The notes beneath the pieces are model-generated. The model worked only from the letters and a program-made list of their open reading frames with translations, made no database searches and was not told the DNA's origin. This document shows positions 25,572 through 37,712 of a DNA stretch of 64,000 nucleotides, piece after piece. Each line of letters begins with the position of its first letter. Positions within the stretch are counted from its first letter, which is position 1. This DNA is from Branchiostoma belcheri. Lineage: Eukaryota > Chordata > Leptocardii > Amphioxiformes > Branchiostomatidae. The position numbers and the translations under genes are program-made. The stretch lies in assembly GCF_001625305.1 (NCBI RefSeq), contig NW_017804354.1, positions 92,902 through 156,901 on the forward strand, written 5' to 3'.

Positions 25572-26392
25572 CTAATATTTGGGAAAGATAGTTATGAAGC
25601 CTTGCTGATGTGACACCACAAGCTGCCCCTCCCCATCTGTAGCAACATACTGGGGTTGAGTAAGGTAAGCTACGGTGCGGATGTGTTTTCCTTCAGCTGT
25701 GAACATCTCCACTCGGCTGTTCCTACTATCAGCCACAATCACACGCCCCAAACTGTCCACACAGATTCCTCGGGGGGAAGAAAGATTTCCTGCTCCGGTA
25801 CCTCTATTACCAAAACTGTCATACTTTTCTACATGATTTTCATGGCCGTCTGCGATAAAGATGTTCCCTTTCTTGTCCACGGTGACAAACCGGAGAGTTG
25901 TGTACCTACTTCCTGTTAATTCAAACCCGGTCATGTCACACGTCAGCCATGGTGTTGCCTCTGTCTGTGTGTAAGTAGGACTTAACCATGCAGTGCTGAA
26001 ATGTGCTGACGGCTTATACAGACTGAGTATGATTCTGCCAGAAAGCTTGTGCCAGGCAATGCTACGGAGTCTAGTGTCACTGCATTTAAACTTAGTAAGG
26101 ACACTGCCTTCTTTGCTGTACTGTTGAATGGCATGTCCATATTTAAACCACGAACGTGAGTACGATACGACCCACAGGGTGTCGTTGCGGCCTCTGGTTA
26201 ATGTCAGTTGGATGCATGTTTCCTGTAGGGAAACTGCGAAGGAAAACTCCCTTCATGCTGAAGACCTGGATTCTTTGTTTGCATGTCTACCCACAAATAT
26301 CTCGTTAGTCGAGGACACGGTCAGTCCCCTCACATAGTTAAACTGGCCGGGGCGTTTTCCTTTCCCACCAAAGGTGACATTCTTTTTCACTT
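25572..26392 (-). pseudogene. NHL-repeat exon of copy A, two frameshifts
   Basis: Its end (25934-25572) reads as an intact NHL block: FVTVDKKGNIFIADGHENHV, then SPRGICVDSLGRVIVADSRN, then QPQYVATDGEGQLVVS, ending ..TIFPKY and a stop. The start reads EVKKNVTFGGKGKRPGQFNY and VSSTNEIFV, as in the paralogue at 39049-38241. Between them one base is missing in the run after ..HANK and one is gained in the segment matching the paralogue's ..GNMKPQA. The N gap abuts the acceptor (cag at 26395-26393). NHL repeats form beta-propellers that bind protein, RNA or glycans. Confidence 0.85.
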
Positions 26393-26397
26393 CTGTT

Positions 26398-26417
26398 NNN
26401 NNNNNNNNNNNNNNNNN
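26398..26417. other. Assembly gap (20 N)
   Basis: Twenty N directly upstream (minus strand) of the copy A NHL exon. The following ctccgcagactccaaatcta is a MITE end also seen at 52332. Confidence 0.99.
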
Positions 26418-27739
26418 CTCCGCAGACTCCAAATCTAAAGCGACAGGGCGAAATAAAAATAAAAAAAAGGCCAAGGCACCCCATGATAGCCGGAAATATT
26501 ACAATATGAGCCATGAAGTGAACATACCAGACTGGTTTATAATCAAACAATAGATTTTGAAGTTTTATTGAAACAAAATTGCATTGTTACATTGAAAGAC
26601 TTTGAGAAGTAGGAAGAAAGGCACTTTCTTCAACCGTTGGAGCCAAAAAATGATGTCTTTCATTGAGGCCACACCAATTTAATTTGTTGGTTCTCGGATT
26701 CGCCTCTTAATTTTTTTCTGATTTGCAAAAAAAAAAAATTCTGGTTCTGAATCAACTCAAAAATGGTCATATTTTCCCCCCAACAGTTGAGGAAAGACCT
26801 TTTCTTCCTAGATGTTACAGTTTTTCCATCTATCAATACAGTGGTTTGATTATAACTTCAAAATTCATTCTTTAAATTTTATCCCAGTCTTTTGTGTTGA
26901 CTTCATGGCTCCTATCGAAGCATTTGGGGCTATAATAGGATGCCTAGACCTGTTTTTTTTCGCCCTGTCGCTTCATATTTTTTCTGAAAAAATCCGAGAA
27001 CCAACAAATTAAATTGGTGTGGCCTGAGCATTTTGCAGTTAATTTAGAACCAACAATTTTTTTTTGATCAGAAAAAAATGGACAGGGCTATCTGAGAAGC
27101 AACAAATTAAATTGGCATGGCCTAATAAACGGTTGTTTAGGTTGACGAAGGTTAAACATCCAGGTAAACAATACTCATAGGAAATATATGAGCCTTTCTC
27201 ATGTTCAGCTGTTTTTTTCCACTCGTTCCTACATGTAGATAATGTGCTAATCTGTTACATGTAGTTCATTAGTGATGCTGAAGAAGAGTCGTGGATGCCA
27301 CTCAAAACATCCAGAATTTATTTCCCGTGGTTTATCCAGTAGTAGAGTTTGAATTTCCTATGATAAAGTTTGTTTAGTATAAGTCCAGTTTCCCAGCATC
27401 AAACCAAGAGAGAATATAGGATGTTACTAGGATTGTAGCTGCCATTAAGCATCCAGAGGACCTTGCCTGACTGATTGGCCCACCTAAAAAATGCCACTAT
27501 CATGTGATAGTTACTCAGGGTTCTCACCTGAATTTTTCCACACGTAGGGTTAAGGTACAGAAGGACAACTATCTGCAGTGAAAGGTGCATATTGAGTCCA
27601 AAAAACATGACCACAGCAGGGGGTCTGATATTCTCTCCAAAAGAAAATTTTAACTCATTCCCTCACATAGCATCCCTTTCATATAGTATGGGATAATTCA
27701 AGTTGCTATGGTAGATAAATTCTCCAACCTCATACTTAT

Positions 27740-28604
27740 TACCTTCGCCAAGAAGGTTATGTTTTCAGTAGCGTTTGTCTGTCTGTCTGTTTGTTTGTTT
27801 GTGAACAGCATAATAAGAAGCTTAATATGGATTGTCATGAAACTTGGTATGTGGGTAGGTCTTGATGAGACCTAGAAATGATTAGCTTTTGTTGGTACTG
27901 CAGCAGAACTTCCGGTTTTGATATCTCGAGATCTAGACAGGTTAGGGTAACGAATTTTGGTTGGTAGATAGCTCTTGGGGTAAGGAAGATGTGACCTGAG
28001 TTTAGATTAGACCCCCTAGCAGCTTGTTCTGGAACTTTAGGAGCGTTTCTTGAAAAATCTCCGAAGGTTGATAACTTAAGAATCTGTTGACGGATTGTCC
28101 TGATTTTTTGTATGTAGGTAGCTGAAGTGATGCTTGACATAATCAGATGGTAATTATGCAAATCAGGAGCTAATTTGCATAATTAATGAGGAAATTCTAT
28201 AAATCTGCTTCTTTCGATAATAGGACTATGAAACACTTGTGACATGTAGTTGAGAACTAGAAAAACATCTGAGGATATAGATTATGTAAATGAAGACCTA
28301 ATTTGCATAATTAATGGGAAATTGTTATAATTTCATAGTTGTAATTGCTGGGAATTTCATACTTGCCGCATTTGGAAGTTATGTGAAGGTGAACAATGAA
28401 GATAATTTTTCCACATTATGACCTCATTTGCATAATTCATAAGGAAGTGCTAGAATAGCCTATTTTGTTAAGATAAGGCTGCCATTGGGTGGAGAATATG
28501 ATCAACTGATGTAATCCATGAAAATGACGCTCTTATTTGCGAAATCAATTATTAAAATTGTATAATTCGTCAACCGCAAGGGTTAACATCATTTGGCGAA
28601 GGTA
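27740..28604. mobile_element. TIR-bounded DNA element between NHL and stalk exons of copy A
   Basis: Left end taccttcgccaa and right end ttggcgaaggta are inverted repeats about 0.86 kb apart. The interior has ctgtctgtctgtttg repeats and several atttgcataattaatg-type motifs. A diverged relative lies at about 13020-13440. No coding capacity was seen. It occupies the interval where the paralogue carries its lectin exons. Confidence 0.65.
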
Positions 28605-28664
28605 TGAGATCGTGGAACTCTTGTTATTACTTTGGAACTTGGCTGATTTAATGTCTGTGCCTAC

Positions 28665-29094
28665 CTTTCTGGCGTTGTGGGTTGGTACCATTGGGTGGCC
28701 TTGTACCATTAATACTACCAAATACGTGTGGTTTGGTACCATTAATACCACCAGGGCTGGCTGGGCTGGTACCATTGATACCACCAATGCTGGGTGGGCT
28801 GGTACCATTGATACCACCAAATACGTGTGGTTTGGTACCATTGATACCACCAAGGCTGGGTGGGCTGGTACCATTGATACCATCAAGGCTGGGTGGGCTG
28901 GTACCATTGATACCACCAATGCTGGGTGGGCTGGTACCATCGATACCACCAAGGCTGGGTGGGCTGGTACCATTGATACCCCCAAAGCTGGGTGGGTCGG
29001 TACTGTCAGCACTTTTGATGGTAGCTATAGTTGTGCTAGTCAATTCTGTTGCATTTGGTGTAGTCAAGTTGTTGAGTTCTTGCATAGGACCATC
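28665..29094 (-). CDS. Extracellular stalk exon of copy A: 11-residue NGT-type repeats
   Basis: The acceptor is ttttccag and the exon opens DGPMQELNNLTTPNATELTS. About ten units of 11 residues with consensus NGTSPPSLGGI follow (variants NGTKPHVFGGI). Each unit holds an N-x-T sequon and a PPS core, so a heavily N-glycosylated rod is predicted. The DNA unit is 33 bp, so the array stays in frame, and other frames are open only as shadows. The exon ends in phase 1 before gtaggc, which matches the NHL exon start (phase 1). Confidence 0.8.
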
Positions 29095-30049
29095 CTGGAA
29101 AAGCAGCAACAAGAAGAAATGTAAAACAAGAATGGTAACATTTGCAAAGCAAATACAAAATGTTTGCCTTTTCACATTACGATGATCTATCTGACAAACT
29201 ATTGCGCTGGCCAGCCTCTCCAACCATATTCTGCCATGCACTTCCTACAAGTTTGCCTGATTTGAAAAAACAAAAAGATTTAGGTTCTGAATCAACCCCA
29301 AAATGCTTTTATGTTGGCCCGTACAATTAACAAATAGCAAATTCGTATAACCAGGAGTTCAGCACCAAGGACAGGTACTTAACATTGATTATTCAGTACC
29401 GTTATTGAAATTTTCCTACAAGAAATATCAGAGAACCACCGAATAAAATTGGTTTGGGCTTATAGTGAAAAAAACGATGAATAAACGTCTGAGCAACTCA
29501 AAGCTTTGCAAGATCAGATGATATGAAGGATACTGTGCATTCACGCCAAGGGCATTTTTTAACCTTCTTATTAGTCTACCAGTGAGTTGAAAGCAAAAAT
29601 ATACAAAGCTTGTGCTCAAAATTATTTTGAAAAACTTTTTGTTTTTTTTGTGTGTATTGTTGTCTTTCATGATAGCATGGTATAATTTTGCTTCCTGAAA
29701 GTGTTGGGAATTCAGATTCAGATTTATTGAATATCGACTGGCATGCCACATTAAGTGCATGAAATATGTTGAGTGTTTACAACTTGTGCACAATTATAGC
29801 ATAAAATCCTCCATCTATCTGCATCATTAGTAATAAAATATATCATAAAAACTTATCACATTCTAAAATCAGTACTACCAGAGAAAAATAACATCATAAA
29901 ATCACTATGTATACAAAGATCAGGTCTTAGACAGTAGCTTTAAATTAGTGCACGAGGTACAAAAGACTAGTACTGTTCGTGTCTTTTTGTTTTATTAGAT
30001 GTTGGCCTGAAAAATATTAATTGTGGCCTGAAAAAGCTGTTGATCTTAC

Positions 30050-30150
30050 CTTTTGCATGCCTTGGGCGTAGAGATAGAATCCTAGGCCTATGATTGGTCC
30101 CACAACCAGCAGGACAACCCCCAAAGCAGCAATAAAGCAACTTGGAGTCA
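30050..30150 (-). CDS. Transmembrane exon of copy A
   Basis: A 101-base exon between acceptor cttacag and donor gtaaga. With the carried base it encodes a short polar lead, then FIAALGVVLLVVGPIIGLGF and YLYAQGMQK: one hydrophobic helix of about 22 residues. It is homologous to 42175-42066 (shared ALGVVLL/AFGVVLL core). With a long hydrophilic N-terminal tail and no signal peptide, a type II orientation is inferred. Confidence 0.85.
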
Positions 30151-30612
30151 CTGTAAGGCAGCCTTTTTTATATAGAAATTTTGTATTGTTTTTTTTTAGA
30201 ATAAAAGAACAGATATTCATTGAACAGGCACAACATTCAAATCATTGTTCGAAATACTGGGTGCATATGCATCTTAGTGCAGGGAAAGTTAGAGGTTTGC
30301 ATTTCTGATGTCTGCCTGTACCTAGCCTGCACTGGTCCATATACTGGGTTTATACAAACATGTACTAGGTGTTTGTGGATTTGTATTTGCTGCATTGACT
30401 GTCACCACCTATAAAGTTTAAAAGAAATAATGACAATGGTTTCTGAATGGTTCTAATAAAGTATGATCCATACGTCGAATGTTCTGAGTGGTGCAGGTAA
30501 ATTTGTTTGTTGCAGATAATTTTCAATGTTATTCATGTATACACTGGTGCAGGTACGCAGAAAAAAGGATTTCAAGCACTGGATTGTTACAGATTATGAC
30601 AACAATTATAAA

Positions 30613-31955
30613 CTAGAAAGGCCGACATTTGCTTTGGAGCAAATTCAGCATGGCTTCACCACATTTTACGACATGGCATGAAAAGAAGGAGAATACTAGG
30701 GAAACAATGTTTTACATCAATATAAATATAGTGTAAAGTGACATATAACTACGAATACAACAGTTGCATAGCTATCCCCTACATTATTGATTAGTATTTT
30801 TATTTGCATAATGCAAATTGTTGATTTTCAAGATAAAAAAGCGTTTATGCCCCACATTCCAATGCTTGAGCAGGAAAGATTGACATACCTATCAAAACAC
30901 TTCAATGCAGTACCTTTTAATATGGTATGCAGCTGTTCATGGAGTTAACTCAATCAAATTCCAACATCCAATCAACAGAAAGATTAGAGGAAAGCTGCAT
31001 GCCTATTGATTCTTGCTCTGCATGCCAGACTGATGAATCATAGATAGTCATCCCCAACTATATCATAAATTGTGACCTGAAAACGGTCAAAAAGTCCCAA
31101 AGTATACAAGTTTAAGGGAGAGTATGCCAAAAATTACAATTAATTGTTGTTGGCAGATATGTAAAGCATACCCATACCATCCCATATCAGATGATTTGAA
31201 TGTAATACCAGGTCTCCAGGACCCAAAATGTAAAGATTTTGTCTGAAAATAGCCAAAAAGTCCTATTTTACACAATTTTAAAGCCATGTATGACAAAAAC
31301 GTGAATTGCATTCTTTGGACATGTGTCCAAGATATCTCCATACCGAATTTCAGGTCATTCGGATTTAATATTAGGGCACAGGAGCCAAAAATGTACATTT
31401 TTTGTCTGAAAATAGCCAAAAAGCCCTATTTTACACAATTTTAAAGTAGTGTATGTCAAAGAATGAATTACATTCTTTGGACATGTGTCCAATGTATTCC
31501 CATACCAACTTTCAGATCATTCGGATTTAATATAAGGGCACAGGAGCAAAAACTGTAGTAGTACTACATTTTTTGTCCAAACATAGCCCCAAAGCCCTAT
31601 TTTACACAATCATAAAGTAGTGTATGTCAAATGCTTGAATGAGGTTTTGTAGACATATGTCCAAGGTATCCCCATACCAAATTTCACGTCATTTGGTTTT
31701 ATTACCAGGGCTCCAGATCCCAAAACGTATATTTTTTGCCTGAAAATGGCAAAAAACCCAAATAAAATAATTTTTCAAAAAAAATGAAAAAAAAATGCCT
31801 GGGGGTATTTGCCCACTCTACCTTCATGCCAAATTGCATGTCATTTGGCCCAAAAATGAAGAAATTGAATCCATTTAACGAAATGGCAGGAGAAGAAGAA
31901 GAAACACAACTGAAGGAAAAACAATATGACTTCACCACATAGTGCACGAAGCTAG
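30613..31955 (-). mobile_element. Helitron-like non-autonomous element in copy A intron
   Basis: The left edge (aactagaaaggccgacattt, hairpin atttgct/agcaaat) is the reverse complement of the CTAG-type 3' end at 7538. The right edge (gacttcaccacatagtgc) is a degenerate form of the 5' hairpin. It has an expanded interior of about 1.3 kb with several diverged copies of an about 165-base unit (tacacaattttaaagt, ggacatgtgtccaa). Confidence 0.65.
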
Positions 31956-31999
31956 ACCTAGATCTATATACTGTCATGAAACACAAGTTGATGTCTTAC

Positions 32000-32873
32000 C
32001 GTGAAGTTTTTTCTCCTGTTTGGGGTTTGGTATGTTCATCGGATTTTGACGAAGTTCTTTTGCGTTTGGAGGATTGCGAGGCTTGTGCACATTTTTGGTG
32101 GTGTCATGACTAGAGTCATCTGAAACCTGCTGGTGAACGTTTGTTGTTCTGCTGAAATTAGTTTCGTGATCGGACATGTCTGTAACAGCGTAAGGTTCCA
32201 TGTCACCATCACCGGTCACTTTACTGTCTGCCTTTGGAGCCTGTTGGCGAACATTTGTTGTTGCGTTGAGATAGGTTTCGTGATCGGACATGTTTGCAAC
32301 AGCGTAAGGTTCCATGTCACACTCATCATTCACTGTACTGTCTGCTTGCATGATGTTTTCAGTGTTTTGCTGTTCTTTTTCAATGTTTCCAGTAGAGTTA
32401 CCATCTTCTTCATTTTCCCCTGAGGCTGTGTACATGCCAGAGTTTTCAGCATGGATCGGATCAGATACAGAATATACATCAGCGACCTCTGGGGTGGGGA
32501 TATCGTTATTATCTGCCAATATATAATGATGATCATTTGTGGTTGTATGTTCGACTTCATTGCCGGCTACATACGTAGCCTCCAACCTGTCTTGTCCTTG
32601 ACTACTGGGAGCCATATAATAATGCTCATTTGTGGTTGTATGTTCGACTTCATTGCCAGCTACATACGTAGCCTCCAATCTGTCTTGTCTTTGACTACTG
32701 GGAGAGTTTTGGCCACATGTTGACATTCTTGTTGGCTCTGCAATAGTGCTTTCTGTGTACAGCACATTTTGGTCAGAGTGTAGATTATCTTCATTTTGTC
32801 CTGGGCTTGTCGGCTCCTCTGGATGGTTTGTATCATAAACAGGATTGTTCTCTTTTCTGATGGACTGAGACAT
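32000..32873 (-). CDS. Cytoplasmic tail exon of copy A (tyrosine/NPxY-rich)
   Basis: ATG at 32873 (MSQSIRKENNPVYDTN) follows an acceptor-like ttgccaacag. The exon has 291 codons plus one base, donor cacg|gtaaga. The sequence is acidic, Ser/Thr/Asn-rich and disordered-looking, with an NPVY motif at residues 10-13, two tandem copies of an about 26-residue block containing LEATYVAGNEVEH, an ADVYSVSD site, and two DMEPYAV..MSDHET modules. A second NPxY position has become NPMN here. No known globular domain. Tyrosine motifs of this kind are potential PTB/SH2 docking sites (inference). Confidence 0.8.
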
Positions 32874-32927
32874 TTTGAATCTGTTGGCAAAGCCAGAATG
32901 AGAACAAGATGTTATTTGTACCTTTGG

Positions 32928-33080
32928 TGGCAAGGTGGTCTTGTGGTTAGGTTTGACTCAGAATCTGAAGGTTCTGTGTACAAATCCATGGCAGTCCCCA
33001 GTGCTATACCTGGGAAAAAGCCACTTTACTCCTATTTACTCCTTGTCACCTGCTGTATATATGTCAGTCTCAGTAAATCA
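32928..33080 (+). mobile_element. tRNA-derived SINE next to copy A first coding exon
   Basis: The plus strand shows a tRNA-like head: gtggtcttgtggttagg and aaggttctgtgtacaaatcc, followed by ggaaaaagccactttactcc. A nearly identical SINE lies at the same place in copy B (43966-44113), so it was inserted before the segment duplicated. It lies immediately upstream (minus strand) of the acceptor of the first coding exon. Confidence 0.75.
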
Positions 33081-33221
33081 AACTTTACAGTATACCTACT
33101 GAAGGCTGAAATATATTGTTATTCCTACAATTTGCAGGAAAAATCTGCACTTGTACTTCGGGGGGTGTATTTTTTCTGTCTGCAAATTTGCCTGTATCAG
33201 AGAAATGTACATAACACTTAC

Positions 33222-33470
33222 TGTTGCGTGAAGCCTTGAAAGCTGCAAATATTGACAAAACTGGACCAAGTTGTCTCGAAGACTGTTCCTGGCAAAATTT
33301 CTGGTCAGGAAAAACAGGTTTTCTCCGGCCGGCGCTGGGTGAATTTGAGGTGTGGTGCTCCCAACTTAGGTGGGGTTGTCTCAACTGGTAGACTAATAAG
33401 TAGATGAAAAACTGTCGTTGGCGTGCACACATTGAACTTCTATCTTTCATCTCATCTGATCTTGCCAAGC
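33222..33470 (-). other. Probable 5' untranslated exon of copy A
   Basis: This segment is strongly conserved with 44251-44498 in copy B and ends in a conserved donor (caaca|gtaagt). It has an open frame, but splicing to the acceptor upstream of the MSQ start would not keep that frame in register with the receptor, so a non-coding role is more likely. The exact 5' end is unknown. Confidence 0.4.
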
Positions 33471-33808
33471 CTTGAGTTGCATAGATGTTTATTCATCTTT
33501 TTCTATACCAATGTATTTCCTTGCTTCTCTGACATTTTTATCAAAAATTCAGCCACTTGAATTAATGTGTAGTACCTGCCCTTGGTGCTGAACTCCTGTT
33601 CATACTAAATGCAGTTACTCATTTTTTTAATGTCAAGAACCAGGAAACTGTATTGACGTGGCCTATTCAAAACTTGTGAAATTTGTGCAACGTGTCATTC
33701 CCTGGTCCAGCTGCTATGTTGGGGTGGGATCCTGGCAGCCAATAGGATTATAGTGTTCTGAAATCATACATGTACAAGATGCCTCTCATCATTACCAAGA
33801 ACATTTCA

Positions 33809-34763
33809 ATAGGGCTTATTCACCACAGATTGTCACGTGACTCTTCCGCCGGGCAACGAGCATTGTCCGCCATTTTGGGGTGCAGCATGGTGCCTATCGC
33901 TATATATGGTACGTTTTGCAAACTCTTGGCGATAGTTGCGTATTTTGGGCCACAATCTACGTTTTGAACACTCTTCTTGTTCTAACATTGTCCTTGGGGT
34001 TGTTCTGGCTTCATGTCCACGTCTCATGTTCTCAAGATCGGCTTTTATCTTTTTTTGCTGACCAGAAATCGATGTGTTTTACCCTGGTGTAGGGGGCTGT
34101 ACATGTAGATGGCAACGTGGGTAGCCATGAACACGGTAAATCTGTTGGAGCTACTTGTCCCTTTACTCTGTGGTAAATGTCCATGTAGAACAGGGCGATG
34201 GCAACTTGTAACACTCACCTTGTCTAGCCACAGTCGCGGCAGTGCGGACTGAGGAAGGCGGCCGATGGCCCCCGCAGCCTTTGCTTGTTATTATCCAGAC
34301 TCAGTCCGGGGCTGTTCCAAAATAGCGACCTTTTGCGTATTCCGACTACAACATACTTGTCACCACGCAACTGCATGTCCCACAACACTCTCTACACATC
34401 CTGATACAACGCTTCCAGACTCTTAGAGGGTTTGAACCGATCCTGTGTGTAAAAACATCTGCCCAGTACCAAATACGAAGCTAAGTCGCATCAATGGACT
34501 CCGCTGGCCGTAGACGCCGTCTCGATCAGACTGATCAAAACTCAACAGAAACGGGTCAATCCCAACAGATTTTATTTTGTTTCAGTAACGAGAGGTATGA
34601 GTGGTGGTAAACTCTTCGTGTAATAGGACAAAGGACAGTTTACCGAACGTTTGTCGGCCATTTCAACGCTTGGAAACTCGCTGTAGAGATGCACCGCAAA
34701 ACGTCGTCGCACGGGACATGAGGGGTCATGACGTCATGATGACGTGTGTTGAATAAGCTCTAT
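33809..34763. mobile_element. Possible TIR element (about 0.95 kb) in the gap between duplicated segments
   Basis: The left end atagggcttattca and right end tgaataagctctat are 14-base inverted repeats with one mismatch. The segment begins just after the duplicated block ends (about 33780) and has no equivalent after 44809. There is no coding frame of note. Confidence 0.45.
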
Positions 34764-35395
34764 AGCTTCATTTACGTCTTGCTTCATACATTGTAAAATA
34801 TGTGTTGCCTCTGAAATGGCTTTACCATCAGAGCAATTTTTAATGTTTTTCTTATAAAACCAACAAATTAACTTGGTGTTGCCTTTAATATTTATAACAC
34901 CTTTTGGCTTATAAAGATTTTTCAAGCTTTTGGGAGGCCTTCTTTGGTTTCAACATATCTTCCTTGTACTGAAATTCCTTTTCAGCACTGTCATTGATGT
35001 CATTTGGTATTTATAAAAACCTCAAATTTACTTAATGGAGAAAAGTCACTGGACTAATGAAATTTGGGAAGTTGAAATAGGAAAATGAAGAAATAAATTT
35101 TGCAAAAAATTAGAATTGAAATAGGAAAATGAAGAGATAAATTTTGCAAAACATTAGAATTAGCATCCAAAACAAGACCGTAGCATCCTATACAGGGACT
35201 ATGGTGACTGTTGTCTGGTGAGCTTGGTTGCAGGAATGAAGCTATACTTTACTAAACTAGAACTAAGAAAGTCAGAATCTTTTGATAATTTTGAAGCAAG
35301 AAGTTCAACTAAAACAAAACATATTGGACAATAAGCATTTTTATTGCACCACACTGAATACAACATACCCCCATACATTTTGTTCTGTATTTAGG

Positions 35396-35742
35396 GCATG
35401 TTGATTTGATTATATGGATGACATCCACGCGCGCATGAATAAAAAAAAGTTTTCAGCCATACTGTAAATCGTACAAAACAGTTGCAGAATGAGCAAAAAT
35501 ATCAAGTTGCAAAATAAAAATGATGCCAATGTCGTAGAATGCCAAAATCAAACGAAAAAAATAAAGAAAGGAATTTGAAGGGTAGATTATCCACCCAACC
35601 ATATTCTGTGTCATTTGTTCAACCTTCATGACCATAATGAAAGCAACTTTTTTTTGCCAAACTTTTTTTTATTCATACGCGCGCATCAGTTTTGGGGTTC
35701 CCAGAGGATGTCATCCATATAATCAAATCATCATAGCCTTAC
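35396..35742. mobile_element. MITE with about 30-bp terminal inverted repeats
   Basis: Both ends carry tgatttgattatatggatga in inverted orientation, followed by catcc. The interior contains gcgcgcat motifs next to each end and no coding frame. Related ends occur at 42600-42668, 47040, 52293-52716 and 52859-53256. Confidence 0.85.
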
Positions 35743-35982
35743 TGGGTCTTCTTGGAAATTAACTTTCATAACACAAATGTTGTCTTGTGATGAAATGAAT
35801 AAATACAGTAGATAAAATTCTGACAAATGAGCAACCTAAAGGCAATGGTAGTATTTCTATCAAATACACCTTTATTTTCTATAACATCTATTGTAAGCAG
35901 TAGCTACTGAAGGTGTGATAAAGTCACTGACTGAACTCAGGCCATTAAGTCTATAAACTATAGACTATAATTTATAGTATAA

Positions 35983-36767
35983 CTAGAAAGGCCAATATTT
36001 GCTTTGGAGCAAATACAGCGATGGGTTCACCACATTTTACGACATGGCAGGGAAAGAATGAGAAACACAAGGGAAAACAATGATTTACATTGATATAACT
36101 ATAATATGAAGTAACATACAACTAAAACAACAGTTGGATAGCTATTCCCTACTTTATTGGTTAGGATTTTTAATTGCATAATGCAAACTGTTGATTTTCA
36201 AAATAAAAAAAAAACGTTCATGCCCCGCATTCCAATGCTGGAGCAGAAAAGCTTGAAATACCTACCAAAACACTTGAATAAAGACATACTGTCAGTATGG
36301 AAATGCTCTGTGCAGGTGTTAATCAAGTTAAATCCCAACAGCCAATCAGCAAGAAATGCTCTGTGCAGGTGGAAATGCTCTGTGCAGGTGTTAATCAAGT
36401 TAAATCCCAACAGCCAATCAGCAAGAAGTATAGAGGAAAGCTGCATGCCTATTGGTTGATGCCCTGCATTCCATTGTGATGACTCATGCCCAGACGTGGT
36501 AAACACGGCACACTAACACAGTAATACATTTGCTATAACACAGCCCAAAAAACTCAAATAAAACCATTCTAAAAGCCTGTATCACAAAAATTTAAAAAAC
36601 GCCTAGGGGTATTTGCCCACTGTACCTCCATACCAAATTTCAGGACCTTAGGCCCTAAAATGAAGAAGCTGAATCCATTTAAAAAATGGCAGGAGAAGAA
36701 GAAGAAGAAGAAACATCAGAAAAAGCAATATGGGTTCACCACCACTTCGTGGTGTGGTGAACCCATA
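35983..36767 (-). mobile_element. Helitron-like element, reverse orientation
   Basis: It begins aactagaaaggccaatattt (reverse of the CTAG 3' end with hairpin atttgct/agcaaat) and ends in the gggttcacc hairpin at 36731-36765. It matches 6807-7538 closely over its whole length, except for a local tandem duplication of a roughly 50-base segment (36300-36410). Confidence 0.8.
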
Positions 36768-36769
36768 AT

Positions 36770-37077
36770 CAGGGCTTGAAATTCAGATTTGGGAATAGGT
36801 GCACTGGTGCACCCAACCTAAAATATTGGGTGCACAAAAATGTTTTCGGGTGCACCATGGAAACATTACAAGAAGTCATACAAGAACGATTTTATTATTT
36901 TCTGACACTTAGATATCATGATTATGCTGTATACTACTGTACATTTAACATCGTGACATACGTTAAAACCTACAAAAATATTTGGATGCACTGGTGCACC
37001 CAAAGAAAAAAATTGGGTGAAGAGCTCCAAATTTGGGTGCACCAAGGTGCACATGCACCCAGTATTTCGAGTCCCTA
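36770..37077. mobile_element. hAT-like MITE (cagggct ends)
   Basis: Ends cagggcttgaaattc and, inverted, agggactcgaaatac, with subterminal gggtgcac repeats on both sides. The same structure is seen at 40487-40730 and 58921-59226. Non-coding; the hAT assignment rests on end sequence only. Confidence 0.65.
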
Positions 37078-37712
37078 GGCTGATAATCTATATACAAATG
37101 TACATAAATTAAATCAGGCCAATGTGGTAATTAATACACCAAATCACTGACCAAATAATGGCTCACAGTTTTTTTTCTATTCTTTTCTTTTCATCAGCCA
37201 GGGTAGCCCGCTCAGTGATTTAACACTGCTTTACAGTCGGGCCCTGGAAAAGAAGTTGATTAAACATTTTGTAGTTATGTAGTATGAATTATGTGTACTT
37301 GCCTGTTCATGGCCTGATTGGCCACTACAAATACAAAATCATCATCTTGATCCAGTGAAAACTAATTCTACCACTGAGCATGACAGAGAAGACAGATGCT
37401 ATGTACAGTATTTACAGGTTCATTGTACTGGGGGAATTCCTGTTTATTTAGCTCTTTTGTACCAAAGCACAATGAACAGTAGACCATTGGCATGGCTGAA
37501 CGTCCCATCCTAAGGCCTGTAACCCTTTCCAGTAGTGTGCATGTTGAGTGAGCAGCAACAACAGCCAGGATTTGAACTACATACAACATGTATGTCCAGT
37601 GCCACTTTATACATGTAGAATACACAGTCAGCCTTCTTGATGCTCCCAACCTAGAAGGTCACTATGATGATGATGATGATGATTAAACTTACAAAACCTT
37701 CTCTGACAACAG

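Larger units (their letters stand above)
25572..32873 (-). pseudogene. Receptor-like gene copy A: tyrosine-rich tail - TM - repeat stalk - NHL (broken, lectin exons missing)
   Basis: This is a paralogue of the gene at 38241-43902. Exons on the minus strand: cytoplasmic 32873-32000 (ends in phase 1, donor gtaaga), membrane 30150-30050, stalk 29094-28665 (ends in phase 1), and NHL 26392-25572. Summed lengths give 742 codons with no net frame change, because the NHL exon contains a 1-base deletion (near 26280) and a compensating 1-base insertion (near 26190-26210). Between them the frame runs into a stop, so translation would end early. No SUEL lectin exon is recognisable between stalk and NHL, where a TIR-bounded repeat (27740-28604) and the second N gap lie. 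Either a decayed paralogue or assembly error near the gap could explain the breaks. Confidence 0.7.

Noticed and set aside
28537..29185. Plus-strand ORFs through the 28.7-29.1 kb repeat array
   Set aside because: The array is the minus-strand stalk exon, which has matching splice sites and phase; the 33-bp unit keeps other frames open by chance.
33085..33468. Open frame MARSDEMKDRSS... (and its copy at 44114-44497) as an N-terminal coding exon of the receptors
   Set aside because: Splicing from its conserved donor to the next acceptor puts MSQSIRKEN out of frame, so it is treated as leader sequence.
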